Assembly: GCA_964424105.1 (NCBI GenBank)
Contig: CAYRHJ010000004.1
Location: 1-64,000, forward strand
DNA length: 64,000 nucleotides
Reading direction: 5' to 3'
Source: CAYRHJ01 sp964424105
GTDB taxonomy: Bacteria; Planctomycetota; Phycisphaerae; UBA1845
The position numbers and the translations under genes were made by a program. Positions 53,910-62,926 of the stretch are shown here, in pieces; position 1 is the stretch's first letter; each line of letters begins with the position of its first letter. The notes beneath the pieces are model-generated. The model made no database searches. It was not told the DNA's origin and saw only the letters and a program-made list of their open reading frames with translations.

Positions 53910-54041
53910 TTGTCGCAGTCGCGGATTTCGGGCGATGATTAGCCCGTTTCGCGGGCGTACCCATGCCGCATGCTGTTGCGAAGGCGCGTAGGCGAGTAGC
54001 GAGTGGGCGAGTGGCCATTTGCCCGTTGCCGGCCCAATTCG

Positions 54042-55571
54042 TCACAATCGTAGCAGGGTCGATTCCCACCAGCGCTGGAAATGTTGTTTGTTGAGGCTTC
54101 GCATCCGTTCGCGCAAGGCGTCGATCCAGGGTTGGACATTATAGACGCGGCGGGTTTCCTTGATGACGTCGAATTCGCGTCCCAGAACCTTGACGGTCAA
54201 GATAGTACGTCCGTCATCACCGTGCAGGCCCAGGATGCGCAACTGTCCGCGGTTCAGGTCGAGCCGCAGCCCCAATCGGGTATATTCGAGGTGTTCGAGA
54301 TTGGCGGGCAGGAGCGTGGTGGCATCCAGACCCAGAAGCTTCAGCGACGCGGTTTGGAGCATGTGGCGGTCAATTCGTCCCGGGCTGTCTAACGGTGGGA
54401 CGGCTTCGATCGTGGCGTTGGCGGCGACCAGTTGGTCATCGACGATCAGCAAGGATTCGATAGTGATGCGCAGGTTCCCGGTGATTTGTCCTTGGCCTAT
54501 GAAACGGGTCAAGGCGTCCAGCGAGACATTGGTGGCCCGGCCTTCGGCGCTGGCGTATTTGAGTTGCCGATCGCCATATGACGCTTGATGGATGGTCAGG
54601 TCGATGTGTCCGTCAAGGTCGGGAATGCCCAGCAGGCCGGCGAATTGTTGCATGCGCAGTTGATCCAGCGAGCCGCTGAATCGCATGGACTGAAGCGCGC
54701 CGGCGGAAAATGTAGCGTCGTCCAGTTGCAGGTCAGCGGTTCCGTCAAGCCCCGAATGACCCAATGGTAGTTTCGCTGTGAATTCCCGAATCAAAGCCTG
54801 GCTCAATCGCCCGCGGATGCTGACTTGTTTCACGGAACCGCGTTCACGATAAACGACTTCGCCGGTGAACCCGCCCTGGGTCACGGCGCTTCCGACAAGT
54901 CCGTCCAAATTCAAAGCCGCCAGCGGCACTTCGGGCACGGTCAGTCGAACGTGATGAAATCGCAGAGCGCTGCCGGGCGTGAAAGAAGCTTCGATGATGA
55001 TGGGTTCTTCGACCGGAAACTCGTTCAGCCGATCGGATTGCAGAGTGGCGCGGCCCAGTCCGTTGCGGTCAAAAACGATCTCGCCGTCGCAACGCGGGGC
55101 GTGGACGGTGAAATCCGGATGGGACCATTTCAAATCGATGTCTTGCAGGTCCACCCTGCCGATGCGCAGGGCGAAGAAATCATGCCCCAGACCGGTTCGG
55201 AGCATCGATTCGTAATCGACCCGGTCCCAGTCGGTCGTTCCCACGAGCAGCCAACCGTCGTGAAAGCCCAGGGAATACGTTTTCCGGCTGTCCGTGGATT
55301 CGTCCTGCCAGATGGCCGTTCTACAACCGAAGATATGGATTTCACGGCGGGCCGATTGAACCGCCAGATCGTGAAATCGACGAGCGCGAAGCGTAAGCGG
55401 CTCAATCGAGCCGATGGTCAGCGGCATTCCCAGCCGCGTCGATACCCGCACTTCGACGGATCGGCGATAGGCGTGGCTACGCAGATAGATGGCGTAACTC
55501 AGCGTCACCGCCAATGATCCCAATGTGGTGATGAGTGAAAAGGAAAGGAGGATTCGACGGTGTCGCAACAT
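54042..55571 (-). CDS. AsmA-like membrane-anchored protein
   Basis: 509 residues with a single N-terminal TM helix (LLSFSLITTLGSLAVTLSYAIYLR). The rest is made of repeated amphipathic beta segments such as LRFHHVRLTVPEVPLAALNLDG, LDGTADLQLDDATF and QGQITGNLRITIESLLIVDD, like the AsmA/TamB/DUF3971 lipid-transport proteins, plus a basic C-terminus (LRERMRSLNKQHFQRWW). Periplasmic role in outer-membrane assembly is inferred from this style, not from a conserved motif. Gap to aroC 160 bases; single gene. Confidence 0.5.
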   Translation of the reverse strand: MLRHRRILLSFSLITTLGSLAVTLSYAIYLRSHAYRRSVEVRVSTRLGMPLTIGSIEPLTLRARRFHDLAVQSARREIHIFGCRTAIWQDESTDSRKTYSLGFHDGWLLVGTTDWDRVDYESMLRTGLGHDFFALRIGRVDLQDIDLKWSHPDFTVHAPRCDGEIVFDRNGLGRATLQSDRLNEFPVEEPIIIEASFTPGSALRFHHVRLTVPEVPLAALNLDGLVGSAVTQGGFTGEVVYRERGSVKQVSIRGRLSQALIREFTAKLPLGHSGLDGTADLQLDDATFSAGALQSMRFSGSLDQLRMQQFAGLLGIPDLDGHIDLTIHQASYGDRQLKYASAEGRATNVSLDALTRFIGQGQITGNLRITIESLLIVDDQLVAANATIEAVPPLDSPGRIDRHMLQTASLKLLGLDATTLLPANLEHLEYTRLGLRLDLNRGQLRILGLHGDDGRTILTVKVLGREFDVIKETRRVYNVQPWIDALRERMRSLNKQHFQRWWESTLLRL

Positions 55572-55734
55572 GCTATGGGACGTCCTGATTGTTCATGAAA
55601 GGTGGCACATGAATGAATTTCGGCAGTGGCTGAACCTTGGCGGGCCCCTGACCAAGGCGGCGGCGCCCGACCGTCCGCTCCAAATCTGAAACCGAGCGAT
55701 TTGATGCGTTGGGCATGTCGGACGCCGATGCGTA

Positions 55735-56895
55735 TTACGCGTTTCCCAACGCTCGCGCGGCGTCGAGGTAATGATCGTAGGCGGCGCGGACTTCCTGCAC
55801 CGTGTCACCGCAAAACTTGTCGAGAAAGGCGCGGGCGATTTCGAAGGCTACGACGTTCTCCGCAACGACCGACGCCGCCGGCACGCTGCACACGTCGCTC
55901 CGCTCGTAATCACTACGCTGGGGCATCTTGGTTACGAGATTGACGCTGTTCATGCCTCTCAGCAACGTGCTGATGGGTTTCATCGCGGCCCGCACGACGA
56001 TGGTCTCGCCGTTGGACATGCCGCCCTCGATTCCGCCGGCGTTATTCCGAGCGCGTACGAAACCCAACGACGGCGTCCGGCGTTGGGCTGGGTCGAATGC
56101 GATTTCGTCGTGAACGTCGCTTCCCAAGCGAGACGCGACGCCGAAACCCAGCCCGATTTCGACGCCCTTGAACGCCTGAATGGAACCGACGGCCTGCATG
56201 ATCCGTCCGTCGAGCTTGTCCTGCCAGCGGGCACAGGTTCCCAGTCCGATGGCTAGGCCGGAAACGTGAACCTCAACGATTCCGCCGAGCGTGTCCTTGT
56301 CCTTTTTGGCTTGTTTGATCGCGGCGATCATGCGTAGGGCGGCGTCTTCGTCGGGGCAATAGGCTTCGTTGGCGTCGCGGCGCTGAACGATTTCGTCAGG
56401 ACGGGCTTGCGAGTCGATCTGTGCGTCGACGTTGTAGATTCCGCGAACAAAGCCAACCACCGTTATTCCAAATTCACGGGTCAAGCAACGGGTCAACGCG
56501 CCCGCTGCGACACGGGCGGCTGTCTCGCGAGCGGACGCACGTTCCAACGTTTCGCGACAATCGGTGGTCAGCCATTTGATGCTGCCGGCGAGGTCGGCGT
56601 GGCCCGGTCTGGGGTGGTGGACGGCGGGTGCGTCATCGATGCGAAAGTCCTTGTTGTTGATTTCGATGGCAATGGGCGAGCCGATGGTGCGTTGCTTGCG
56701 AACGCCGGCGACGATGCTGACGGCATCCGATTCGATGGCCATTCGCCCGCCTCGGCCATATCCACCCTGCCGGCGTTTCAGCTCGCGGTTGATCAGGCTT
56801 TCATCGACGGCGACGCCGGCCGGCATGCCCTCGATAAGCACGATGAGCTTTCGTCCGTGGGATTCGCCGGCGGTGCGATAGTCGAGCATGGTCAT
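55735..56895 (-). CDS. aroC: Chorismate synthase
   Basis: 386 residues. Last step of the shikimate pathway: EPSP to chorismate using reduced FMN. TAGESHGRKLIVLIEGMPAG, RRQGGYGRGGRM, HHPRPGHADLAGSIK, the SARETAARVAAGAL phosphate-binding block and SNGETIVVRAAMKPISTL are all family signatures. N-terminus MTMLDYRT is normal. Alone on the minus strand, 100 bases from the HDOD gene, which is also on the minus strand. Confidence 0.96.
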   Translation of the reverse strand: MTMLDYRTAGESHGRKLIVLIEGMPAGVAVDESLINRELKRRQGGYGRGGRMAIESDAVSIVAGVRKQRTIGSPIAIEINNKDFRIDDAPAVHHPRPGHADLAGSIKWLTTDCRETLERASARETAARVAAGALTRCLTREFGITVVGFVRGIYNVDAQIDSQARPDEIVQRRDANEAYCPDEDAALRMIAAIKQAKKDKDTLGGIVEVHVSGLAIGLGTCARWQDKLDGRIMQAVGSIQAFKGVEIGLGFGVASRLGSDVHDEIAFDPAQRRTPSLGFVRARNNAGGIEGGMSNGETIVVRAAMKPISTLLRGMNSVNLVTKMPQRSDYERSDVCSVPAASVVAENVVAFEIARAFLDKFCGDTVQEVRAAYDHYLDAARALGNA

Positions 56896-56994
56896 AGGCG
56901 ACCAATGTAAATGATGGAAGGCCGATGTGAAAGGTGGGCTGCTCGTCGCGTGTTGAATTTCGCCCGTGAAAGACGCCGTACGACCACTTGCAGG

Positions 56995-58047
56995 TTAGAA
57001 CGACATTGATGCCACATTAAGCTCGATCAACCCCGGCATTGTGTTCAGGGCGTTTTGGAAGTCGGGCCTGTCCTGCCAGCCGAGGTCGATGACGGGTTTG
57101 GAATCAAGCAGTTTGTAGGGTCCGCCCGCGCCGTATCCCAGGGTCGCCTGGATCATGTGTGCGACGTGCATGGTCAGGCGTTCGGAGCGAAGGGCGTCGT
57201 CGGGATCAGGGTAGTCGTGATGGTTGCTGATCAGGGCCTGTAGGGTCGGTGGGAGGTTCCAGGATTGGGCCAGCAATTCTCCCAATTCCTGGTGGCATAG
57301 ATCGCAGAAGTATTCGAACGAGCGCAAGTCGATTCGATATTTCAACACGGATTGGTGTTTCAGCGTTTCGCGAAGCACCATCACGTTGCCGACGTCTTGC
57401 AGCAGGCCAATCAGAAACGCTTCTTCGCGATCCATGGATGAAAAAGGAGCTAACAACCGCATGGTGCAGGCGCCCGCGATCGATCGCTGCCACACGATGT
57501 CGGCCAGTTCCTGATCCTGACCCCGGCGTTGATAGGTGGCGGCCCGCATGGATTGATGCAGCATCAACATCCGCAGCGAATTGGCCCCAATCCGGCTGAT
57601 CGCCCGCTGAAGGGAGGTGATTTTCTCAACTCCCGCGTACAAAGCAGAATTGGCGATGCGAATCACGGCGGCGGCCAACACTTGATCTTCCGCGATTTCA
57701 TCCGCGATGGCATCGAAGTCGAAATCGGAGTCGCTGAGTTTTTGAATGATGCTCTCGGCCACGTGCGGCAGCGGCGGAACGCTGAGCGAGTGACCGTCGA
57801 ACTGCTCGACAAGAATGTTCTGTAATGCCCGGGCCTCGGTGGAAAGTTCCGGCATGGGGATGGGCTGTAGCGTTGTTTCGCAGGCCTCCGGCTGATTCCA
57901 CCATTCGACGGAAACGGGAGCCGATGTTTCGGTGGCGCACGCGGCGGGCGTCTCGATGACGGCAATAGCCGACGAGCGTTCGCGGAGCGCCGGCGTGGCG
58001 GCGGATGGCCCGGTGAGCTGATCCCAAATCCAGTTCCACAACCCCAT
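56995..58047 (-). CDS. HDOD-domain signalling protein
   Basis: About 350 residues from ATG 58047 (MGLWNWIWDQL). The N-terminal 85 residues are low complexity; the HDOD domain (about 90-290) shows LPHVAESIIQKLSDSDFDFDAIADEI, RIANSALYAGVEKITSLQRAISRIGANSL and DREEAFLIGLLQDVGN, the pattern of the HD-related output domain. It lacks a clear HD catalytic pair, as is usual. Such proteins often act downstream of stress, chemotaxis or cyclic-dinucleotide signals. Divergent from the pseudokinase across a 280-base spacer. Confidence 0.85.
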   Translation of the reverse strand: MGLWNWIWDQLTGPSAATPALRERSSAIAVIETPAACATETSAPVSVEWWNQPEACETTLQPIPMPELSTEARALQNILVEQFDGHSLSVPPLPHVAESIIQKLSDSDFDFDAIADEIAEDQVLAAAVIRIANSALYAGVEKITSLQRAISRIGANSLRMLMLHQSMRAATYQRRGQDQELADIVWQRSIAGACTMRLLAPFSSMDREEAFLIGLLQDVGNVMVLRETLKHQSVLKYRIDLRSFEYFCDLCHQELGELLAQSWNLPPTLQALISNHHDYPDPDDALRSERLTMHVAHMIQATLGYGAGGPYKLLDSKPVIDLGWQDRPDFQNALNTMPGLIELNVASMSF

Positions 58048-58329
58048 TTTCTGAAAATCCGTTCCAGGCCTGCGGCGCATTTGGGCGTGCAGGCGTAAAC
58101 TGAGCACGAGTCAGGGACGATTCGACTAACGATCCTATCGACCAGATAGCGGCGACGCGTTGGGGCAGGAATGGCTGGTCAGGGTTTCGCCCCATATTCC
58201 GCAGGCTATGGCGTTCATGGTGATTCAGACAAACCCGCAAGCGGCAAAGATTGCCCTGGCGGGTCGATTCCCGGAACCACGATCATCCGGTATATTGCCA
58301 ACCGTCAGCAGGGGACTCGATCCATCAAC

Positions 58330-59454
58330 ATGATCGCGAAAACGTTCAAGAAATCCGCGGAATTTCCGCCTGGGACAGAATTGGCTGGGCGGTACGAGAT
58401 TATCGCCCGGTCCGATCAGCCCGGCGGGAACTGGTACGATTCGCTTGATCGCCGATTCAACCGGCAGGTCATGGTCCTGACCTTGCCGGCCGGCACGCTG
58501 CAACATGGCCAGCGACGGGCCAGGTTTCTTCGCGAGGCTCGAATACTTTCGCGGCTCGATCATCCGCACATCGCGGGAATCCATGGATTCGATTCAACGG
58601 AGTCTTGCGATTTTGTCGTAATGGAACATGTAAGCGGACGTACGTTGGCGGATAGGTTGAATTCCGGCCAATGGGATGCGCCGACTTGCCTCAAAATTTC
58701 ATTGGAGGTTGGCAGGGCGTTCGCGGCGGCGCATCAGCGGGAATTGCACCATGGAATGTTGAGTTGCAACTGGATCATGCTGACGGAATCGGACGTCACC
58801 AAGGTTCTGGGCTTCGGCGTGTCGAACCTGACACTCGACGAGGGACACCCGGCCGATGCGGACGGCGATGTTCGAGCGTTTGGAGCCGTGTTGGCGAAAA
58901 TGGCTGATTCAATCCCAGCATGCCCGCCAACCCGGTCCGCGTCCGGCGCGACGAAAATTTCACCGCCGGCGGTCGTCGAACCACCGATCGTGACCATGAT
59001 CAAATCGGTGGCTGTGGACTGTGCGCGCGATGATGCTGCGAAACGATTTCGATCGATGGCAGACGTGGTGCGCGAATTGGAGCGATGCGGAACCGGCAGC
59101 GCGACGTCGTCAATCGGCCACGTCAAACGGAATTGGGTGGGTACTGCGGTGGCGACGATCATCTTGGCCGTGATCCTGTTCTGGGCTGTACACGTTTGGC
59201 GGCAGTACATCCACCGCGCCAAGTTGCAATCTGATGCACCGAGCGCGTCATTGATGACATCACCGGAAGGCGTCTCGACGGCCGAGGCTCGTTTCTTCGC
59301 CATTTCAGCCGGCGACCCGGTGCACGTTTCAGGTATCGCGGGCGACGTGTTCCAGCAAACGCTGCCATTGCTGGGCATAGGAAAACTCCGCGACGCCGTC
59401 GGGGTCCTTGAAGAAACAGGCCAGATGATCCATTCGACCGCGGTGCCCGGTTGA
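58330..59454 (+). CDS. Membrane-anchored Ser/Thr pseudokinase
   Basis: About 374 residues from ATG 58330. A protein-kinase fold is clear: RYEIIARSDQPGGNWYDS at the Gly-loop position, REARILSRLDHPHIAGIHG with helix-C E69, hinge FVVMEHVSGRTLADRL and helix-E HQRELHHG. Catalytic residues are all replaced: VAxK becomes VMVL (L50), HRDLKPxN becomes HHGMLSCN (G142, L144, with N147 kept), and DFG becomes GFG (G161). The activation loop and APE motif are not recognisable. A TM helix (VGTAVATIILAVILFWAV, about 277-299) follows, then about 75 residues, presumably outside. It is likely a scaffold or ligand sensor. The last 126 bases overlap the 3' end of the opposing gene. Confidence 0.85.
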   Translation: MIAKTFKKSAEFPPGTELAGRYEIIARSDQPGGNWYDSLDRRFNRQVMVLTLPAGTLQHGQRRARFLREARILSRLDHPHIAGIHGFDSTESCDFVVMEHVSGRTLADRLNSGQWDAPTCLKISLEVGRAFAAAHQRELHHGMLSCNWIMLTESDVTKVLGFGVSNLTLDEGHPADADGDVRAFGAVLAKMADSIPACPPTRSASGATKISPPAVVEPPIVTMIKSVAVDCARDDAAKRFRSMADVVRELERCGTGSATSSIGHVKRNWVGTAVATIILAVILFWAVHVWRQYIHRAKLQSDAPSASLMTSPEGVSTAEARFFAISAGDPVHVSGIAGDVFQQTLPLLGIGKLRDAVGVLEETGQMIHSTAVPG

Positions 59455-60543
59455 AAAACTCCAGGCCGTCAATCGTACCAAGTCGATGACCAGCGGTGCA
59501 GCCAGCAGAGAATCACAACCCGTCCAGACAAACTGAAGATTCATGTGCGTGCCGAGGAAGCCCTGAAACTGAATCAGGTCCCAGGCGACTTTCCAGTCAC
59601 CCAGCGACCGCACATATTCAATCGAGGTATGGGCATCCGGGACGTATCCCAGGATGGCGGGCAGAGCCTGATTCTTCGACGCGGTTTTCATGCGGCGGAC
59701 ACGCGGGTCCTGCAAGTTTTCACCGTCGCGATTTCCCAGCACGTTGTGGCCTATCCAGTTACGCACGGTCAGATTTCGCGTCGCAAACATGGGTGCTAGT
59801 ACGGACTTGAGCAGCGTTTCCCCGGTCTTGCCATCCCGCCCCATGTAGAGCGCCTCGCGTTGTTCGGCGAATTGAATGATGGCGGGAACGCGAACGCCCA
59901 GCGAAGGCGTGAAATTGATGTAGGAACAGTCGGCCATGAACGCACCCAGCGCGTAGATCGAACTGGCGGGCAACACCTGTTGACCCCGCTGCTTCATGGC
60001 ACGAATGAGCCGTCCGCAATCCTTGTGCGCCGCCTGTGGCCGAAAAGGCGGTTCGGCGGAAGCAAGATTCACCACGACGACGTGCTTGAGTTGATGGCGG
60101 TCGCGAAAGGAAATCAAATCATCCCGCACGCCATCGGCGGCCCGCATGGCGGTCGACACGGAACGGACGCAAGCGCGCTGGCACAATTGCCGCACCGACT
60201 TGCTGACGCCGAAAGCGATTCCGGGTCGAATCTCGTTCTGTATCGATCGCAACGATCGCTTGGCGTGCGAAATGACCTCGCGTGACAGAACGCGGGATTG
60301 GTCGTGAAGCGCTTCGACCGTTTCCAACAGCGATTGTGAGCGAACCTCGTGTCCACCGACCACGATTCGGGCAGGGTCGATCAGATTCAGCTTGGCGAAG
60401 GGCGGAAGGGCGGTCACCAGCCCGGTCGTGGGTGTTCGTTTGGCCGCCAACGCCGCCAATCCGACGGCCACCGAGCCGCCCACACCGCCGACGGCGCCGA
60501 TCATCCACAATCCCATTCGGTCGGTTTTTTTTCTAGAAGCCAT
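59329..60543 (-). CDS. Inositol-3-phosphate synthase family protein
   Basis: 404 residues. NAD-binding start MIGAVGGVGGSVAVGL, then ASSIYALGAFMADCSYINFTP and the signature GRDGKTGETLLKSVLAPMF, TVRNWIGHNVLGNRDGENL of myo-inositol-1-phosphate synthases. Converts glucose-6-phosphate to inositol-3-phosphate for inositol lipids or osmolytes. At about 400 residues it belongs to the shorter bacterial and archaeal group. Tail-to-tail overlap of 126 bases with the pseudokinase gene. Divergent from moaA. Confidence 0.9.
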   Translation of the reverse strand: MASRKKTDRMGLWMIGAVGGVGGSVAVGLAALAAKRTPTTGLVTALPPFAKLNLIDPARIVVGGHEVRSQSLLETVEALHDQSRVLSREVISHAKRSLRSIQNEIRPGIAFGVSKSVRQLCQRACVRSVSTAMRAADGVRDDLISFRDRHQLKHVVVVNLASAEPPFRPQAAHKDCGRLIRAMKQRGQQVLPASSIYALGAFMADCSYINFTPSLGVRVPAIIQFAEQREALYMGRDGKTGETLLKSVLAPMFATRNLTVRNWIGHNVLGNRDGENLQDPRVRRMKTASKNQALPAILGYVPDAHTSIEYVRSLGDWKVAWDLIQFQGFLGTHMNLQFVWTGCDSLLAAPLVIDLVRLTAWSFSTGHRGRMDHLACFFKDPDGVAEFSYAQQWQRLLEHVARDT

Positions 60544-60685
60544 TCGGGGCGGGCATCATAAGGCAAGCGGTTTCGACAAGCCAGCGACGCAATTGTACAA
60601 TCCAACGGATACGCACGTCCAGCGTACGGGCATTGATCGAGCCGTGGTGAATCGCAAGAAAGGCCTGGAAACCCCCAGAAAAACC

Positions 60686-61693
60686 ATGCCGAAGGACCGT
60701 TACCAACGTACCATCGATTACCTTCGCGTGTCCTTGACGGATCACTGCAATTTGCGGTGCGTTTATTGCATGCCGTTAAGGGGCCTGCAATTCGCGCACC
60801 ATAATGACATCTTGACGGCTGGGGAGATTGAAACGGTTGTCCAAGCCGCGGCGGCTGTGGGCTTTCGCAAGGTGAGGTTGACCGGGGGCGAGCCTACGTT
60901 GCGGAGCGATCTGCTGGAAATCGTTCGCCGTGTATCGGGCGTTGATGGAATCGAAGAAGTCTGCCTGACGACCAACGGCGTGTTTCTGCCGCGTTTGGCC
61001 GACGCGCTCGTCGAGGCTGGATTGAATCGCATCAACCTGCACATCGATACGTTGCATCCCGAACACATCAAGCGAATCATGCGGTTCACGTCGGTGGATG
61101 AAATATGGGCCGGTCTGAATGCAGCCGCCGCGATGGGTCTCGACCCGCTCAAAATCAACTGCGTCGTCGCCCGAGACTACAACGACGAAGACGTCGTCGA
61201 TATGGCGCGTCTCACTATGGAAAAATCCTGGCACGTTCGATTCATTGAATTGATGCCATTGGGGACCGGCGAGTGTTCACGCACGGCGTTAAGTCAGTTC
61301 GTCCCATCGTCCGAAACGCGGGCCCGCATTGAAGACGCGCTAGGCCCGTTGAAGCCCGTCCCCACCGCCAATCCCGCGGATGAGGCGATGAACTTCCGTA
61401 TCGCGGGGGCATTGGGGGTTGTGGGGTTCATCTCGCCGGTCAGCCAACCCTATTGCGGCACGTGCAATCGGATGCGGTTGACGTCCGATGGAAAACTGCA
61501 TCTGTGCCTGTTGCACGACGACGAGATCGACGTCAAACCCGCGCTTAGAAATGGCCACTCCGCGCGAAACGGCAGCGCGCTGCAGGCCGCGAAGAAACTG
61601 TTGCTACAGGCCGTCGATGCTAAACCCATCGGCCATCATCTGGACGAGGGCATGTTCACCGAACGCAAACGCATGTTCCAAATCGGCGGATGA
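60686..61693 (+). CDS. moaA: GTP 3',8-cyclase (molybdenum cofactor biosynthesis A)
   Basis: 335 residues from ATG 60686. Radical-SAM enzyme for the first step of molybdopterin biosynthesis. N-terminal cluster C21NLRCVYC28, VRLTGGEPTLR and LTTNG; C-terminal cluster with PYCGTCNRMRLTSDGKLH and LCLL; the last residues IGG keep the Gly-Gly end needed for catalysis. Longer frames run back to 60392 opposite the inositol-phosphate synthase gene and are not conserved. moaC or moeA are not in the window. The next gene overlaps its stop by ATGA. Confidence 0.93.
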   Translation: MPKDRYQRTIDYLRVSLTDHCNLRCVYCMPLRGLQFAHHNDILTAGEIETVVQAAAAVGFRKVRLTGGEPTLRSDLLEIVRRVSGVDGIEEVCLTTNGVFLPRLADALVEAGLNRINLHIDTLHPEHIKRIMRFTSVDEIWAGLNAAAAMGLDPLKINCVVARDYNDEDVVDMARLTMEKSWHVRFIELMPLGTGECSRTALSQFVPSSETRARIEDALGPLKPVPTANPADEAMNFRIAGALGVVGFISPVSQPYCGTCNRMRLTSDGKLHLCLLHDDEIDVKPALRNGHSARNGSALQAAKKLLLQAVDAKPIGHHLDEGMFTERKRMFQIGG

Positions 61694-62394
61694 CGATGGT
61701 CAGGCATCGGCGGACGGATTGCTCGCAGCCTGCGATCATATTTGATCTGGACGGCACGTTGGCCGACACGCTGGCTGATATTACCTACGCGGTGAATGTC
61801 GCATTGAGCGCATTCGATCGACCGTCGGTCACGCCCACGCAGATGCGCGGCTGGATCGGCGAGGGGCTGGGCGTCTTGTTGGCACGTGCGTCAGGGCTGA
61901 TGGATCAAGACGTCGTCAGCGCCATGGTCGATCGATATCGGCCGGTCTATCGCGCGTGTATGCTGGAGCGCACGGCGCTCTATTCCGGCGTGGCTGACAT
62001 GCTGGACGTGCTGGACCGCGCGGACACGGGCATGTGCGTGTTGTCCAACAAGCCGCACGAATTCACCGAACCCATCTGTCGGGCGTTGTTGTCGCATTGG
62101 CGGTTTCGCACTTGCCTGGGCCATCGCCTCGAATCGGCTCGCAAGCCGGACCCTGCCGTGGCGCTCAGATTGATCGAACAGATGGGGGCCGATCCGTCGA
62201 ATACCGTTCTGGTGGGCGATTCTACGATTGACATTCAAACGGCACAAAACGCCGGCATGAAATCGGTGGCGGTGACGTGGGGTTTCGGTCAGCCGGCGGA
62301 ACTCGCGGGCGCTAAACCCAGCGCCATCATTCATCAACCAGCCGATTTGCTCGACTGGCTGGCAGGCGACCCGTCTGCACCGCAGGCCCAATAG
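61690..62394 (+). CDS. gph: HAD-family hydrolase, phosphoglycolate phosphatase-like
   Basis: 234 residues. IIFDLDGTLADTLADI (motif I), LSNKP (motif II), RKPDP (motif III) and VGDSTIDIQTAQNAGM (motif IV) fit the Gph/PGP subgroup with a C1-type helical cap. It would remove phosphoglycolate or repair damaged phosphosugars, but substrates of this subgroup vary. Start overlaps the moaA stop (ATGA), so it is translated with it. A start two codons later (61696) is possible. Confidence 0.85.
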   Translation: MTMVRHRRTDCSQPAIIFDLDGTLADTLADITYAVNVALSAFDRPSVTPTQMRGWIGEGLGVLLARASGLMDQDVVSAMVDRYRPVYRACMLERTALYSGVADMLDVLDRADTGMCVLSNKPHEFTEPICRALLSHWRFRTCLGHRLESARKPDPAVALRLIEQMGADPSNTVLVGDSTIDIQTAQNAGMKSVAVTWGFGQPAELAGAKPSAIIHQPADLLDWLAGDPSAPQAQ

Positions 62395-62583
62395 GCATGG
62401 ATCGGTCGATTGGACCGTCGATCGATTGTATTTCGATCCTGGACCATTGGCATTTTTCACGCCGGCGTCGATGGCTTTTCGCTAATACTGGTGGTGCTGA
62501 AATCGGGACAACCATGCCGCCACGAGCCTCGATTTTCTTCGCCCGCGGATTACACGGTCCGGGCGATCGTAGACTATGGCGCG

Positions 62584-62745
62584 ATGCCCGTCCCCGAATC
62601 AGCTCTTGCCGCGCCGGTCATACTGGCCCTGTTCGTGCTGATTACTGGCGTTCTAGCCATCCGCACCCGACCCGCGAGCCTGACTCCGCAACAGAAATCG
62701 AGACCGGCGTCGAATCGTCGAACATCGTGGCCTGCACATCATTGA
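62584..62745 (+). CDS. Possible small membrane protein
   Basis: 53 residues: PVPESALAAPVILALFVL followed by ITGVLAIRTR and a polar tail. One hydrophobic helix flanked by a VPES start and an Arg-rich end, superficially like PEP-CTERM or small anchor tails. No ribosome-binding site stands out and there is no sorting enzyme in the window. The rest of 62395-62926 has nothing else supported. Confidence 0.25.
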   Translation: MPVPESALAAPVILALFVLITGVLAIRTRPASLTPQQKSRPASNRRTSWPAHH

Positions 62746-62926
62746 CCCAAGCCAGGCGATTTCGTAGCATGGGGGTGCGGACCTGTTCGACTCGTACGCG
62801 CGGTATCGTCGACCGATGCATCGGCCGGTTCGGGCAGTCCGTACTGAACAGTCCGTCCGAATTCGCCGCCGACGCATGATAGGATAATCGGACGTTGATT
62901 CATCCAGGCGAGCCGAGGAGGAAAGC

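Noticed and set aside
58330..59454. Active protein kinase
   Set aside because: K, catalytic D and DFG D are replaced, so phosphotransfer is not expected.
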